64,000 nt of DNA from Lachnospiraceae bacterium (GTDB lineage: Bacteria; Bacillota; Clostridia; Lachnospirales; Lachnospiraceae): the NCBI GenBank assembly GCA_024681795.1, contig JAILAD010000063.1, forward strand, positions 1-64,000, written 5' to 3'. The position numbers and the translations under genes are program-made. The notes under the pieces are model-generated. The model had not been told where the DNA came from and did not search any database. It saw only the letters and a list, made by a program, of their open reading frames with translations. Below, piece after piece: positions 1-6,215 of the stretch (position 1 is the stretch's first letter; every line of letters starts with the position of its first letter).

Positions 1-48
1 AATTTTTATGATTTCTTAGTTCATTTTATTCGTGATTATATCAAATGG

Positions 49-318
49 TTAATTACTCCACTTCATCTATCCCGTATATATATCTGAACTCGAGTATGGA
101 AGCAGAATCCTTCTCCTGCCCTTCAAGTTCTACTTTCAATGGATTATCCCTGTCGATAATGAAATATATGATACTGCAGCCGTACTCTTTTGCCTTGGGC
201 ATGAAGTATTCCGCCACCCATTTTGTATCAAGGGGATTATCTTCAAAGGCAATGGTATTGTTTCTTTTTTCTCAACTTCTCTAAAAAGCCTATCAAACTC
301 TTTCTTTGCCATTTCCAT
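49..318 (-). pseudogene. Broken gene fragment, unknown product
   Basis: Read on the minus strand, one frame from about 258 down to 49 gives a plausible protein tail (…FEDNPLDTKWVAEYFMPKAK… ending GIDEVE then stop). The 5' part (about 318-260, starting MEMAKKEFDRLFREVEKK) is in another frame, so a frameshift lies near 255-265. No family was recognised. The homology to an integrase on the other strand starts at 352, so this looks like a gene end joined to foreign DNA by recombination. It may also be chance coding; confidence is low. Confidence 0.3.
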
Positions 319-351
319 TTCTTTTTCTCTCTTGAAAGATTGCTTCGTTTA

Positions 352-813
352 GATCATTCTATGATAACCAAAAAAACCCAAAACGCCAATCGGGAAACAG
401 TATGCGTAAATTATATGAAAAAGCATTCAGACGCAGGAAAACGCACGCTTCAAATAAGTAATTATGCAGCATCAGTATTGGATGAATTGAGAAAGATAAA
501 TGGTGACAAAGAATTTATTCTTCAAAGCGCCGGATTAAAGCCTATCTCAACAAACCAGTTCAACGAACACCTGAAAAAGTATTGCATGGAAGCAGGTATA
601 GAGTATCATTCATCACATAAAATCAGATTCTATGCATGCTCAAATATGTATGAAAATGACGTTGATGAAAGGACGATCCAATACAATATGGGGCAGAAAG
701 AAATCTCCACTACAAGGCATTATGATCGTAGGAAACCTAAGAAACTGGATGACGAAACAGTTAATAAAGTATTCGGTTTCGAGCTTCCCGCAAACGTGGC
801 GGAGAGAGTCTAG
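352..813 (+). pseudogene. Tyrosine recombinase, C-terminal remnant
   Basis: This is the last ~150 residues of a tyrosine integrase. It aligns without gaps to the C-terminal third of the intact integrase at 7686-8969 (HSM…YMKKHS…GKR, SSHKIRFYACSNMYE, TRHYDRRK). The similarity begins abruptly at 352; the catalytic domain before it, with the first Arg box (PTRIGE in the intact copy), is gone. The HxxR box (SSHKIR) and the nucleophile Tyr (RHYDRR) remain, but the usual second His is Gln (MGQKE instead of MGHST). The open frame runs back to 223, but that part is unrelated sequence. It cannot be active. It lies next to an att core and so marks the right end of an older element. Confidence 0.8.
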
Positions 814-830
814 TGTGCAATAGTTGGCGC

Positions 831-850
831 ATTACTCGCTATTACTCGCT
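831..850. repeat. Tandem 10-bp repeat, likely integrase arm sites of the decayed element
   Basis: ATTACTCGCT occurs twice head to tail (831-840 and 841-850), 18 bp after the integrase remnant and 54 bp before the att core. The intact element has its own octamer repeats at the matching position (9004-9039), so these are read as arm-type integrase binding sites of the older element. This is inference from parallel layout. Confidence 0.5.
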
Positions 851-868
851 TTAAAAAGCAAATAAAAA

Positions 869-893
869 CCCCGTAAACCTTGTGTTTACGGGG
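869..893. terminator. Strong hairpin between integrase remnant and att core
   Basis: A perfect 10-bp stem (CCCCGTAAAC, 869-878, with GTTTACGGGG, 884-893) and a 5-nt loop. On the minus strand it is followed by TTTTTATTT, so it fits a terminator for transcription coming leftward out of a tRNA gene, and its partner at 9052-9082 sits in the same place in the intact element. Confidence 0.7.
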
Positions 894-903
894 AAAATAA
901 AAG

Positions 904-924
904 AAGCAGGTGATGGGAATCGAA
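904..924. other. attL core: left direct repeat of the integrative element
   Basis: A 21-bp stretch beginning AAGCAGGTGATGGG is identical to 9093-9113, where it forms the 3' end (T arm and acceptor) of tRNA-Gly. Such duplication of a tRNA 3' end is what tyrosine integrases leave on integration. This copy also is the right boundary of the older element to its left. Confidence 0.9.
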
Positions 925-983
925 GTTTTTTTGAAATCCCGCAAACCTAGTAAAATAGGAGGTCTGAGGCTTTTGCATCCTTC

Positions 984-1003
984 AGAACACACCATAGAAC
1001 ACA
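984..1003. repeat. Left-end arm-site octamers
   Basis: AGAACACA occurs twice as a direct repeat (984-991 and 996-1003). The same octamer occurs four times near the right end (9004-9039). Shared short repeats inside both ends of one element are typical of integrase arm-binding sites and confirm which att core belongs to this element. Confidence 0.65.
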
Positions 1004-1072
1004 GTTTGGGTGATGGGAAATGGATTTTAAGAACTGAAGAACCCAGTAAAATCCACGCATGCAAGAAAAAAA

Positions 1073-1096
1073 TCCCCAGGGTACTACCCAAGGGGA
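1073..1096. terminator. Hairpin near left end
   Basis: TCCCC (1073-1077) pairs with GGGGA (1092-1096) and inside it GGGT (1079-1082) with ACCC (1086-1089). On the minus strand it is followed by a T-rich run, so it can end transcription from the minus-strand gene at 1226-1405 before it reaches the att site. Confidence 0.5.
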
Positions 1097-1225
1097 ATAC
1101 TAAAAATCATTGAAAGAAGAAGCAGAACAAGATCATCTATTTTCTCTATATTTTCAAGGACTTTATTCGTTATTTCTCCAAATATATGAAATGCAATTCT
1201 ATTATTCTACATACACCATCACTAA

Positions 1226-1405
1226 TCAATTCTTTCTGTTTTTGCCTTTAGCTTTCATATCATCTAAAGCATACTCACAACACTGAACAACTAGTTCATT
1301 AACGGATATATTTTCCTGTTGAGCAACCTCGCACAATTTTTCCAGCAATTCGCGTTCTATACGAAAGGTTTTATTTACATATTCCTTCTTTTTTACTTGA
1401 AACAT
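1226..1405 (-). CDS. Small ribbon-helix-helix-like protein (59 aa)
   Basis: The minus strand encodes 59 residues from ATG at 1405 with a GGAG ribosome binding site 5 bases upstream. It begins MFQVKKKEYVNKTFRIE, a basic strand, followed by two predicted helices (ELLEKLCEVAQQE, then VNELVVQCCEYALDDM) and a Lys/Arg-rich tail. This strand-helix-helix order and size match the Arc/CopG ribbon-helix-helix DNA-binding fold seen in element-borne regulators. It is transcribed away from the Cys-rich gene at 1544, and the space between holds a strong promoter and a perfect 12-bp palindrome, so it may control that promoter. The family call comes from pattern only. Confidence 0.7.
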   Translation of the reverse strand: MFQVKKKEYVNKTFRIERELLEKLCEVAQQENISVNELVVQCCEYALDDMKAKGKNRKN

Positions 1406-1486
1406 GACATCTCCTTTTTTATACTCTTTTATACAATTCTACTTCCGATGCTACGTGGAAAATATACGCCATATTTATACATATAT

Positions 1487-1529
1487 TTGACACGCGAATA
1501 TATGAGTGTTAAAATTTCTAGTATACTAG
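1487..1529 (+). promoter_or_regulatory. Promoter with palindromic operator
   Basis: TTGACA (1487-1492), a 17-bp spacer and TAAAAT (1510-1515) form a near-consensus sigma-A promoter reading into 1544. Just after the -10 box lies CTAGTATACTAG (1518-1529), a perfect palindrome over the likely transcription start, where a bound repressor would block initiation. Confidence 0.7.
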
Positions 1530-1543
1530 GAAGGAGGATAAAA

Positions 1544-1738
1544 ATGTCGAAAAAATTCCTTTTAAACATAGCCCGTGGAACCATACATGATGGCGACAAT
1601 CCATGTGAACCGGCCAAACGTATGAAGCGGGCTAACATAAAAAGATTTAACAATTATCAAGATGCAGTCAATTATTATGAGGGCGAGGATAAAAAAGGAA
1701 TACCTTGTAGTATTTGTCTAAAACAATACTGTCGATAA
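1544..1738 (+). CDS. Small Cys-rich, Ada-type zinc-binding-like protein (64 aa)
   Basis: Starts at ATG 1544, 6 bases after AAGGAGG. The reading frame is open further upstream to 1319, but the promoter at 1487-1515 and this ribosome binding site set the start. The 64-residue product has one Cys in the first half (DNPCEPAKRM) and a CxxC plus a third Cys at the end (PCSICLKQYC). The spacing C…(A)xRM…N…F…A…(G)xPCxxC resembles short metal-binding modules like that of Ada, found alone or at the ends of nucleases. It is 23 bases upstream of the lipoprotein gene and likely cotranscribed with it. Function unknown. Confidence 0.65.
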   Translation: MSKKFLLNIARGTIHDGDNPCEPAKRMKRANIKRFNNYQDAVNYYEGEDKKGIPCSICLKQYCR

Positions 1739-1761
1739 TACTTTTAGTGGAGGGTAAGACA

Positions 1762-2478
1762 ATGAAAAAAATGTTAGTCAGTCTTTGTATTATTTCTACA
1801 GTTCTCTTTCTTGTTGGGTGCGGCACTGATGAAGTTTCTCAAAAGGTAATGGACGATATCGATTCAATAGGCGAAGTTACTCTTGATGACGCAGCACTAA
1901 TTTCTAAAATTACTAGCTCTTATGCAACATTAACCGATTCCCAAAAGAATCAAGTAAAGAATTACAAAAAGCTTTTGGATGCTCAAGATAAGTTAGAAGA
2001 ATTACAGGCTGAAGCTGGCGGTCAACTAAAGGAAAATTTAAAAAAGGCTGTCAATGAAATGTATACGAGCGCTGTTATGTGTGAAGATATTATAAAAGAT
2101 GTGGACAGAATGTGGGATGTTGATATTTTTTACGTAAATTCTGTCTATGAATCTGACAGTACTTTTGAGGTAACATCCTCTGTATTCCCGAGTATGGGTG
2201 GTGTAACGCTTAATACTGTTAAAGAAACAAGAAAAAAAGTAAAAGATATTGAAAATAACCATTCCGAATTATTAAAAGAAGCCACAGCGCTTACAAATTG
2301 GCCAGATGATATGTCAGAGGAAAAGAAAGCATGGGACGAATATTATTCCGCATATCTTGATTATTATGAATTAGCAACAAATCCAAGTGGAAATCATATA
2401 AATTATGTATCTGATGCAAATGATAAATCTTCTGCATTTTTAAACGCCTATAAAAAAATAACTCCATATTTAGAATAA
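1762..2478 (+). CDS. Lipoprotein with helical repeat-like domain (238 aa)
   Basis: ATG 1762 follows GGAGGG; the longer frame from 1714 lacks a ribosome binding site. Residues 1-20 form a lipoprotein signal (MKKMLV…LFLVGC) with the lipidated Cys at 20. Residues ~30-85 read like the short helical module common in clostridial surface proteins (…IGEVTLDDAALISKI…YATLTDSQKNQVKNY…L). The rest is predicted helical and acidic with no recognised domain. The protein should sit on the outer face of the membrane. It is cargo on the element, in one operon with the small Cys-rich gene, and is followed by a clear terminator. A role in surface exclusion or phage adsorption is possible but not shown. Confidence 0.75.
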   Translation: MKKMLVSLCIISTVLFLVGCGTDEVSQKVMDDIDSIGEVTLDDAALISKITSSYATLTDSQKNQVKNYKKLLDAQDKLEELQAEAGGQLKENLKKAVNEMYTSAVMCEDIIKDVDRMWDVDIFYVNSVYESDSTFEVTSSVFPSMGGVTLNTVKETRKKVKDIENNHSELLKEATALTNWPDDMSEEKKAWDEYYSAYLDYYELATNPSGNHINYVSDANDKSSAFLNAYKKITPYLE

Positions 2479-2501
2479 AAATTAAATAAAATTAATCGTA
2501 A

Positions 2502-2533
2502 AAGGGCTATTACCTGATGGAATAGCCCTTTTT
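2502..2533 (+). terminator. Rho-independent terminator of the lipoprotein operon
   Basis: AAGGGCTATT (2502-2511) pairs perfectly with AATAGCCCTT (2521-2530), followed by T residues. Confidence 0.9.
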
Positions 2534-2650
2534 ATTATCTTGATAGTAGAACAGTGTGCTTCTTTTCTGTGTTTAAACGCTTGATTTAGAATTGAACAAA
2601 GAATCGTTGTTCGTCATGTATAATCTATGTTGCGGATCCCAAAAAAGGGA

Positions 2651-2679
2651 TTGACAATTGCAGTTTTGCAATCTATGAT
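2651..2679 (+). promoter_or_regulatory. Promoter of the repressor gene with built-in operator
   Basis: TTGACA (2651-2656), 17-bp spacer and TATGAT (2674-2679). The spacer itself is an inverted repeat, ATTGCA-GTTT-TGCAAT (2657-2672), so a dimeric repressor bound there would lie between the -35 and -10 boxes. A second inverted repeat, GAACAA-N7-TTGTTC (2594-2612), and an extended -10 (TGTATAAT, 2617-2624) lie upstream. Confidence 0.7.
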
Positions 2680-2720
2680 AAGAGTGTGGCTATGGATATG
2701 TTTATAAGCGAGGTGGGAGT

Positions 2721-3038
2721 ATGAATTGGCAGGAAAAGGTACTTGATTTAATGGAGAAAAAAGGCATCACGCAAAAAAAACTAGCTCAGCTGAGTGGTAT
2801 TACAGAGAGTTCTATTTCCAGATACTTACATGAAGAAAAGCGTCCAAGGATAGATATTATAGTAAATGTTGCACGTGCCCTTCAGGTAGAAACCGATTAC
2901 TTTCTTGAAGAAGAGGAAAAATGCGAATCGGCCTATAACATTGTTGCTACCGCCATAGCTAGAAAAGGAAACGAATTAACACCGGAGGAAAAGAATCGAC
3001 TGATTGCTCTTCTCCTGGGAGGGGGAGACAGTGTATAG
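2721..3038 (+). CDS. XRE-family (Cro/CI-type) repressor, ImmR-like
   Basis: A 105-residue protein with an N-terminal helix-turn-helix (residues ~5-60: QEKVLDLMEKKGITQKKLAQLSGITESSISRYLHE) and a short acidic then helical tail. ATG 2721 follows GAGGTGGGAG. Its stop overlaps the start of the metallopeptidase gene by 8 bases. In ICEBs1 and related elements the pair ImmR/ImmA holds the element in the chromosome until ImmA cleaves ImmR on DNA damage or cell signalling. By layout this is the same switch; which promoters it represses here is inferred, the best site being the palindrome in its own promoter. Confidence 0.85.
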   Translation: MNWQEKVLDLMEKKGITQKKLAQLSGITESSISRYLHEEKRPRIDIIVNVARALQVETDYFLEEEEKCESAYNIVATAIARKGNELTPEEKNRLIALLLGGGDSV

Positions 3039-3612
3039 ATCTGGATCTGAATATGATGAAATTGCAAAAATAGTTATTCAAATATACTTGGACTATGGTA
3101 TCTGCAAATTTCCAATTGATGAATACGAGGTTTGCAGAAAACTCGGAGTATCCTTGGTTTCCTATTCGGTACTTGATAAGGAATTTAGTGGACTCCTCTT
3201 AAAAAGGACAAAGCACGGTATATTTGTTAGACGAACGCCAAATAGACCGCCTACTATTTATTTCAACGATAAATTCGAACCTTATGGAGCGCGGAGATAC
3301 ACTATCTTTCACGAAGTAAAACATTATGTGTATGATGAGGATTCCGGGGATGAAGAATATGATGATCTTGCAGATTATTTTGCACGATACTTTATGTGTC
3401 CGATTCCATATTTGATATATAAAGGATTTAGTGAACCAGATGAAATCATTTCTTTTTGCAATGTTAGTATTGCTGTAGCTAATAATGTCTGCTCAAATCT
3501 GTATAATCGGAGAAATAAGTACGGATCTGAAATATTTGATTATGAACGACCTCTTATTGAATACTTAAACAAAGAAAATCAAGTATTAATAGAAAAGGTG
3601 AAAAATGAATAA
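3031..3612 (+). CDS. ImmA/IrrE-family metallopeptidase
   Basis: Start GTG 3031, preceded by GGGAGGGGGA inside the repressor gene, gives 193 residues. The zinc motif HExxH is at residues 94-98 (FHEVKHYV), followed at ~112-124 by DDLADYFARYFMCP, the acidic third ligand region and helix typical of ImmA/IrrE. Known members cut the cognate repressor, leading to excision of the element. The overlap with the repressor gene suggests coupled translation. The frame continues back to 3004 but that would run deep into the repressor gene without a better ribosome binding site. Confidence 0.88.
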   Translation: MYRSGSEYDEIAKIVIQIYLDYGICKFPIDEYEVCRKLGVSLVSYSVLDKEFSGLLLKRTKHGIFVRRTPNRPPTIYFNDKFEPYGARRYTIFHEVKHYVYDEDSGDEEYDDLADYFARYFMCPIPYLIYKGFSEPDEIISFCNVSIAVANNVCSNLYNRRNKYGSEIFDYERPLIEYLNKENQVLIEKVKNE

Positions 3613-3622
3613 TGAATAATGG

Positions 3623-3956
3623 AGACAGCGGTGTAACGAAAGTGATTGAAAAACAGGAGTCATAACCTGTCGCCGCATTTGCCGCAAGGTAAATTGTTTA
3701 TGATATGGATTGGTGCTAAAGAAAAAGCACTATATCGTAGCTGCAACTACAGATATAGTGCCCTCCGAGTACTTCAACTCGGTTCTAAGCATTAATAGTA
3801 TATCATAAGCAAAAAAAGTTTTCAAATACTACTTGTTACTCGATAAGAATCCTTACAACAGATTCTTATCTTAACTGCCCTCCGGGCACTTCAACTTGGT
3901 TCTGAGCAAAATCATAAGAAGTACCCCGAGGGTTAACCTCCAGAGGAGCGCTGTCT
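3623..3956 (+). ncRNA. Candidate large structured RNA upstream of the DUF4417-like gene
   Basis: The 380-nt space before 3993 is rich in helices. An outer helix joins its ends: AGACAGCG (3623-3630) with CGCTGTCT (3949-3956). Inside lie a 5-bp hairpin (3653-3657/3666-3670); an 11-bp helix (3696-3706 with 3800-3810, one G-U) enclosing a 10-bp hairpin (3727-3736/3752-3761) and a 6-bp hairpin (3765-3770/3777-3782); a second 10-bp hairpin (3842-3851/3861-3870); and a short GAGG/CCTC hairpin (3928-3931/3937-3940). A 32-nt unit is repeated within it. No coding frame is convincing. It could be a trans-acting RNA, an antitoxin-type RNA, or a long cis leader of the cassette. No known RNA family was recognised; the fold was drawn by eye. 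Confidence 0.5.
3759..3907 (+). repeat. Two copies of a 32-nt unit inside the structured RNA
   Basis: Copy 1 (3759-3790) and copy 2 (3876-3907) match at 28 of 32 positions, 117 nt apart. All four differences are transitions, and those inside the small CCGRGY…ACTYGG hairpin mostly keep pairing through G-U. Each copy directly or closely follows a 10-bp hairpin. Repeated modules of hairpin plus constant segment suggest a repeated protein- or RNA-binding unit. Confidence 0.75.
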
Positions 3957-3992
3957 GCCTTTGGTTGTACCCGAATAAAGGAGGGACTTTTT

Positions 3993-4763
3993 ATGTGCAG
4001 CAATACTTTTTTACAATTGAATAATGAGCAACCGGGTTCTTTTAAGGAATCCAAAATCCGTTCCAGCTGCAAAGATGTATGGAATGCGTTTATGGCAGAG
4101 GGAGCAACATTCGGTCGACACGATATTCCGTTCTGTCCGACCACTGCAACTTCACTTCCCAAAGATCAGTTGACATGGGATGAAGCAAGAAGTATCTATC
4201 ATAGGCACATTAAGCAAAAAGATTATGATTTCTTTGTAGATGCTTTCATCAACTGGTATACGGACGATTACAAATTTGATAATTCTCGGGGAATATGGCA
4301 TGATTCCACAAAGGCATTGGAAATAATTAAACATTTCGCCGGAATAATCACACCAGACTTTAGCACATATCAGGATTTCCCGGAGCCTATCAAAACATAT
4401 GCAACCTATCGTATGCGAATGTTTGGATATTGGGCAGGAAAAGAAGGTATTAAAGTTATTAACAATGTTAGATGGGGAACCGAAGAAACATATTCCTATT
4501 GTTTTGAGGGAATCCCTAAAAACAGCATTGTTTGCATCGGAACAGTTGGTGGAGGCCCGAAAAAACTCGAAAATAGAGCGCGTTTTGAAAAAGGTCTTCA
4601 TAAGATGGTTGAAGTTCTTCATCCACATACCATACTTGTCTACGGATCCGCCAATGGTGAATGCTTTGATAATCTCAGAAAACAGGGAATAAAGATAGTT
4701 TCCTATCCGAGTAAAACCGCAAGGGATTTTGAAAGGAGGAAACAAAATGTGCAAGGGAATTAG
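3993..4763 (+). CDS. DUF4417-like protein (256 aa)
   Basis: ATG 3993 follows AAAGGAGG. The C-terminal half (residues ~150-235) shows the pattern recalled for DUF4417 proteins of Firmicute mobile elements: NNVRWGTEETYSYCFEGI, then a hydrophobic strand with VCIGTVGGGPKK, a helix, and HTILVYGSANGE. Two strands ending in GTVG and YGSA look like an alpha/beta fold. The N-terminal part (PEDR-free, with FGRHDIPFCPT) is less clear; it contains Cys and His residues. Biochemical function is not known. It is the first gene of a cassette with the two following genes (overlap 17 bases, then a 9-base gap), directly after the candidate structured RNA. Family call is from memory of the motif, not a search. 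Confidence 0.65.
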   Translation: MCSNTFLQLNNEQPGSFKESKIRSSCKDVWNAFMAEGATFGRHDIPFCPTTATSLPKDQLTWDEARSIYHRHIKQKDYDFFVDAFINWYTDDYKFDNSRGIWHDSTKALEIIKHFAGIITPDFSTYQDFPEPIKTYATYRMRMFGYWAGKEGIKVINNVRWGTEETYSYCFEGIPKNSIVCIGTVGGGPKKLENRARFEKGLHKMVEVLHPHTILVYGSANGECFDNLRKQGIKIVSYPSKTARDFERRKQNVQGN

Positions 4764-5187
4764 TGGTTATTTTTCCGGTACATATGGAAGCAAAGCCGAG
4801 TTCTTTTCTGAACCATGGAATACTTCAATTGTATGGAAACATATTGATATTACACAAGGAAACTATGGCGGAACAAATCTTCCGCGATCTTTCAATATTG
4901 ACACACCGCAAGGAAAAATGTGGACTCATGGAAATGCCACAAAACATATGCATGAGGCAATATTATCGTTAAAAGATAATCCAAAGTTAAAAGATACAAA
5001 TCCCGGTCTGTATACTCAGTTTATACTATTTGACTATTGGAAATCGCTGGGTTCTGCAGTAAAAAAAGGCATATCTTATGAACGAAAAGTAACATCTGGG
5101 AAATGGGAGTTTGTTTTTGCGAAACCAAGGAATCAAGGCGAAAATCCCGTAATTAAACATGCCAAGTTTAAAGAAGTTCTACATTAG
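4747..5187 (+). CDS. Small protein resembling a polymorphic-toxin C-terminal domain (146 aa)
   Basis: ATG 4747 has AAGGAGG 7 bases upstream and overlaps the end of the DUF4417-like gene by 17 bases; the earlier ATG at 4729 is less well placed. The protein has GYFSGTYGSK near the start, MWTHGNATKHMHEAI in the middle (~residues 58-72) and KWEFVFAKPR…PVIKHAKF at the end. The His-rich MWTHxNATKHM segment and the WEFxF…PVIKHA ending recall, from memory, C-terminal toxin domains of secreted polymorphic toxins of Gram-positive bacteria, here standing alone without secretion module. Conserved His, Lys and Trp residues could be catalytic. Toxin function is an inference; it could equally be an effector of an unknown system. 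Confidence 0.45.
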   Translation: MCKGISGYFSGTYGSKAEFFSEPWNTSIVWKHIDITQGNYGGTNLPRSFNIDTPQGKMWTHGNATKHMHEAILSLKDNPKLKDTNPGLYTQFILFDYWKSLGSAVKKGISYERKVTSGKWEFVFAKPRNQGENPVIKHAKFKEVLH

Positions 5188-5196
5188 GAGGTCGTT

Positions 5197-5673
5197 ATGA
5201 AATACAAATTTGACAATAATCACGTTATCCAATCTTCTTTTAAAGCGGAGGATTATTTTCCTGCCATAGTAATGTTTTCTTCTGAAGAATTAAACAATAG
5301 ATTCATTGAGTATAGCTATGAAGATACCGATATGTTTGAAATTGTAGCGAGCTCTGACACTGGTGTCATCAAGCAGTTTACGCTCACTCTATGCAACCAT
5401 TTTCTTGTTCATGATACAGATATTGACAATCCGGTTACTACAGATGGAATAATGTATTTTGATAAAAGTGAATCCATCCAATGTGATTCCTTTCTTGTTA
5501 ATATTTTTCATGATGGAATCAGAGTCGATGTTTCAGAGAAAAAAGCTAAAACATTTTTGAAATGTGGTCAGTTAGTCTTCGCTTTTGATGAAGCCGATTC
5601 TTTAAGTTCACTGTATGTTCTTAACCTATCGGAAGATGATATAAAACATATATTATCTGAAATAAACCAATAA
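5197..5673 (+). CDS. Acidic immunity-like protein (158 aa)
   Basis: ATG 5197 follows AGGAGG by 6 bases, 9 bases after the previous gene. The product has many Asp and Glu residues and alternating hydrophobic strands (FPAIVMFSSEEL, VIKQFTLTLC, LVFAFDEADSLSSLYVLNLS), ending in an acidic helix. No family was recognised. Size, acidity and position right after a toxin-like gene match many immunity proteins, which neutralise a partner by direct binding. This is inference from context. It ends the cassette. Confidence 0.5.
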   Translation: MKYKFDNNHVIQSSFKAEDYFPAIVMFSSEELNNRFIEYSYEDTDMFEIVASSDTGVIKQFTLTLCNHFLVHDTDIDNPVTTDGIMYFDKSESIQCDSFLVNIFHDGIRVDVSEKKAKTFLKCGQLVFAFDEADSLSSLYVLNLSEDDIKHILSEINQ

Positions 5674-5740
5674 AACCAAAGGGCTGTCGTTATCACAGCG
5701 ATAAACCTACATCTTTCATGTAAATACTTATTCTAAAAAC

Positions 5741-5768
5741 AAATGGGGGCTTATTAAAGTCCCCATTT
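5741..5768 (+). terminator. Hairpin after the cassette
   Basis: AAATGGGG (5741-5748) pairs with CCCCATTT (5761-5768). The T run after it is weak (TTTCTTCGG), so it is a moderate terminator candidate separating the cassette from the replication region. Confidence 0.55.
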
Positions 5769-5870
5769 CTTCGGCTACTTTCATTGATTAATTTTCATTA
5801 GATTCGCTTTCTTTTCATTTTGGCTATTTAAAGACATTCTCTTTTTGAGAATCAACACAAATGGCCCCAT

Positions 5871-5925
5871 GAATTACCTGCCAATTACTTGTCAATTACC
5901 TGTTGATTACCTGTCAATTACCTAT
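5871..5925 (+). repeat. Five 11-bp iterons, set 1
   Basis: Five back-to-back units with consensus CAATTACCTGT at 5871, 5882, 5893, 5904 and 5915, each exactly 11 bp long with 0-3 changes. The period is one helical turn, so a bound protein would lie on one face of the DNA. The array lies ~320 bp upstream of the RepA_N-type gene. Direct repeats of this kind bind replication initiators, so this is a candidate origin or copy-control region. Confidence 0.75.
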
Positions 5926-6028
5926 CGCGTCCCTTTTCGAGAGAAAAAAAGTGTGATATATTTATTATGGAGAACGTAAAGAACGTTCCGGCATGATGGT
6001 GGGTACTATGCTAAAAGTAAAATGCGTC

Positions 6029-6072
6029 TGAAAGTCGTGTTAAAGTCGTATCAAAGTCGTATGAATGTCGTG
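6029..6072 (+). repeat. Four 11-bp iterons, set 2
   Basis: Four contiguous 11-bp units with consensus TYAAAGTCGTR at 6029, 6040, 6051 and 6062, plus a partial fifth from 6073. The period is the same as set 1 but the sequence is unrelated. With set 1 and the intervening segment (5926-6028) it forms the likely origin region of the excised element. Confidence 0.75.
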
Positions 6073-6127
6073 TCAAATACCACTTTCATCCCTTTTCGGT
6101 ACATAAAAAAGATGATATTATTATATT

Positions 6128-6158
6128 GGAGGATGTCTAAAGTCATTCTCCTTTTTTT
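6128..6158 (+). terminator. Terminator-like hairpin 1 in the repA leader
   Basis: GGAGGATGTC (6128-6137) pairs with GTCATTCTCC (6142-6151) at 9 of 10 positions, followed by seven T. It lies between the iterons and the initiator gene, where it could attenuate rep transcription. Confidence 0.65.
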
Positions 6159-6184
6159 GTACCGACATCTTTTTATATACCAGG

Positions 6185-6215
6185 AGCATCCGGATTTAAC
6201 CGGGTGCTTTTTTTG
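6185..6215 (+). terminator. Terminator-like hairpin 2 in the repA leader
   Basis: AGCATCCGG (6185-6193) pairs with CCGGGTGCT (6200-6208), followed by seven T, only 10 bases before the ribosome binding site of the initiator gene. As it lies in the leader and not at a gene end, attenuation or antisense-RNA control of initiator synthesis is likely. Confidence 0.75.

Noticed and set aside
223-351. N-terminal part of the frame containing the integrase remnant
   Set aside because: No similarity to integrase; it is the complement of another gene remnant.
3613-3992. Retron or OMEGA/HEARO RNA
   Set aside because: The end-to-end helix is suggestive, but no reverse transcriptase, IscB or TnpB gene is near.
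3613-3992. CRISPR array
   Set aside because: Only two repeat copies 117 nt apart, imperfect and part of a folded region; no cas genes.
4152-4754. 200-aa minus-strand frame opposite the DUF4417-like gene
   Set aside because: Shadow of a well-supported gene with good ribosome binding site and family motif on the plus strand.
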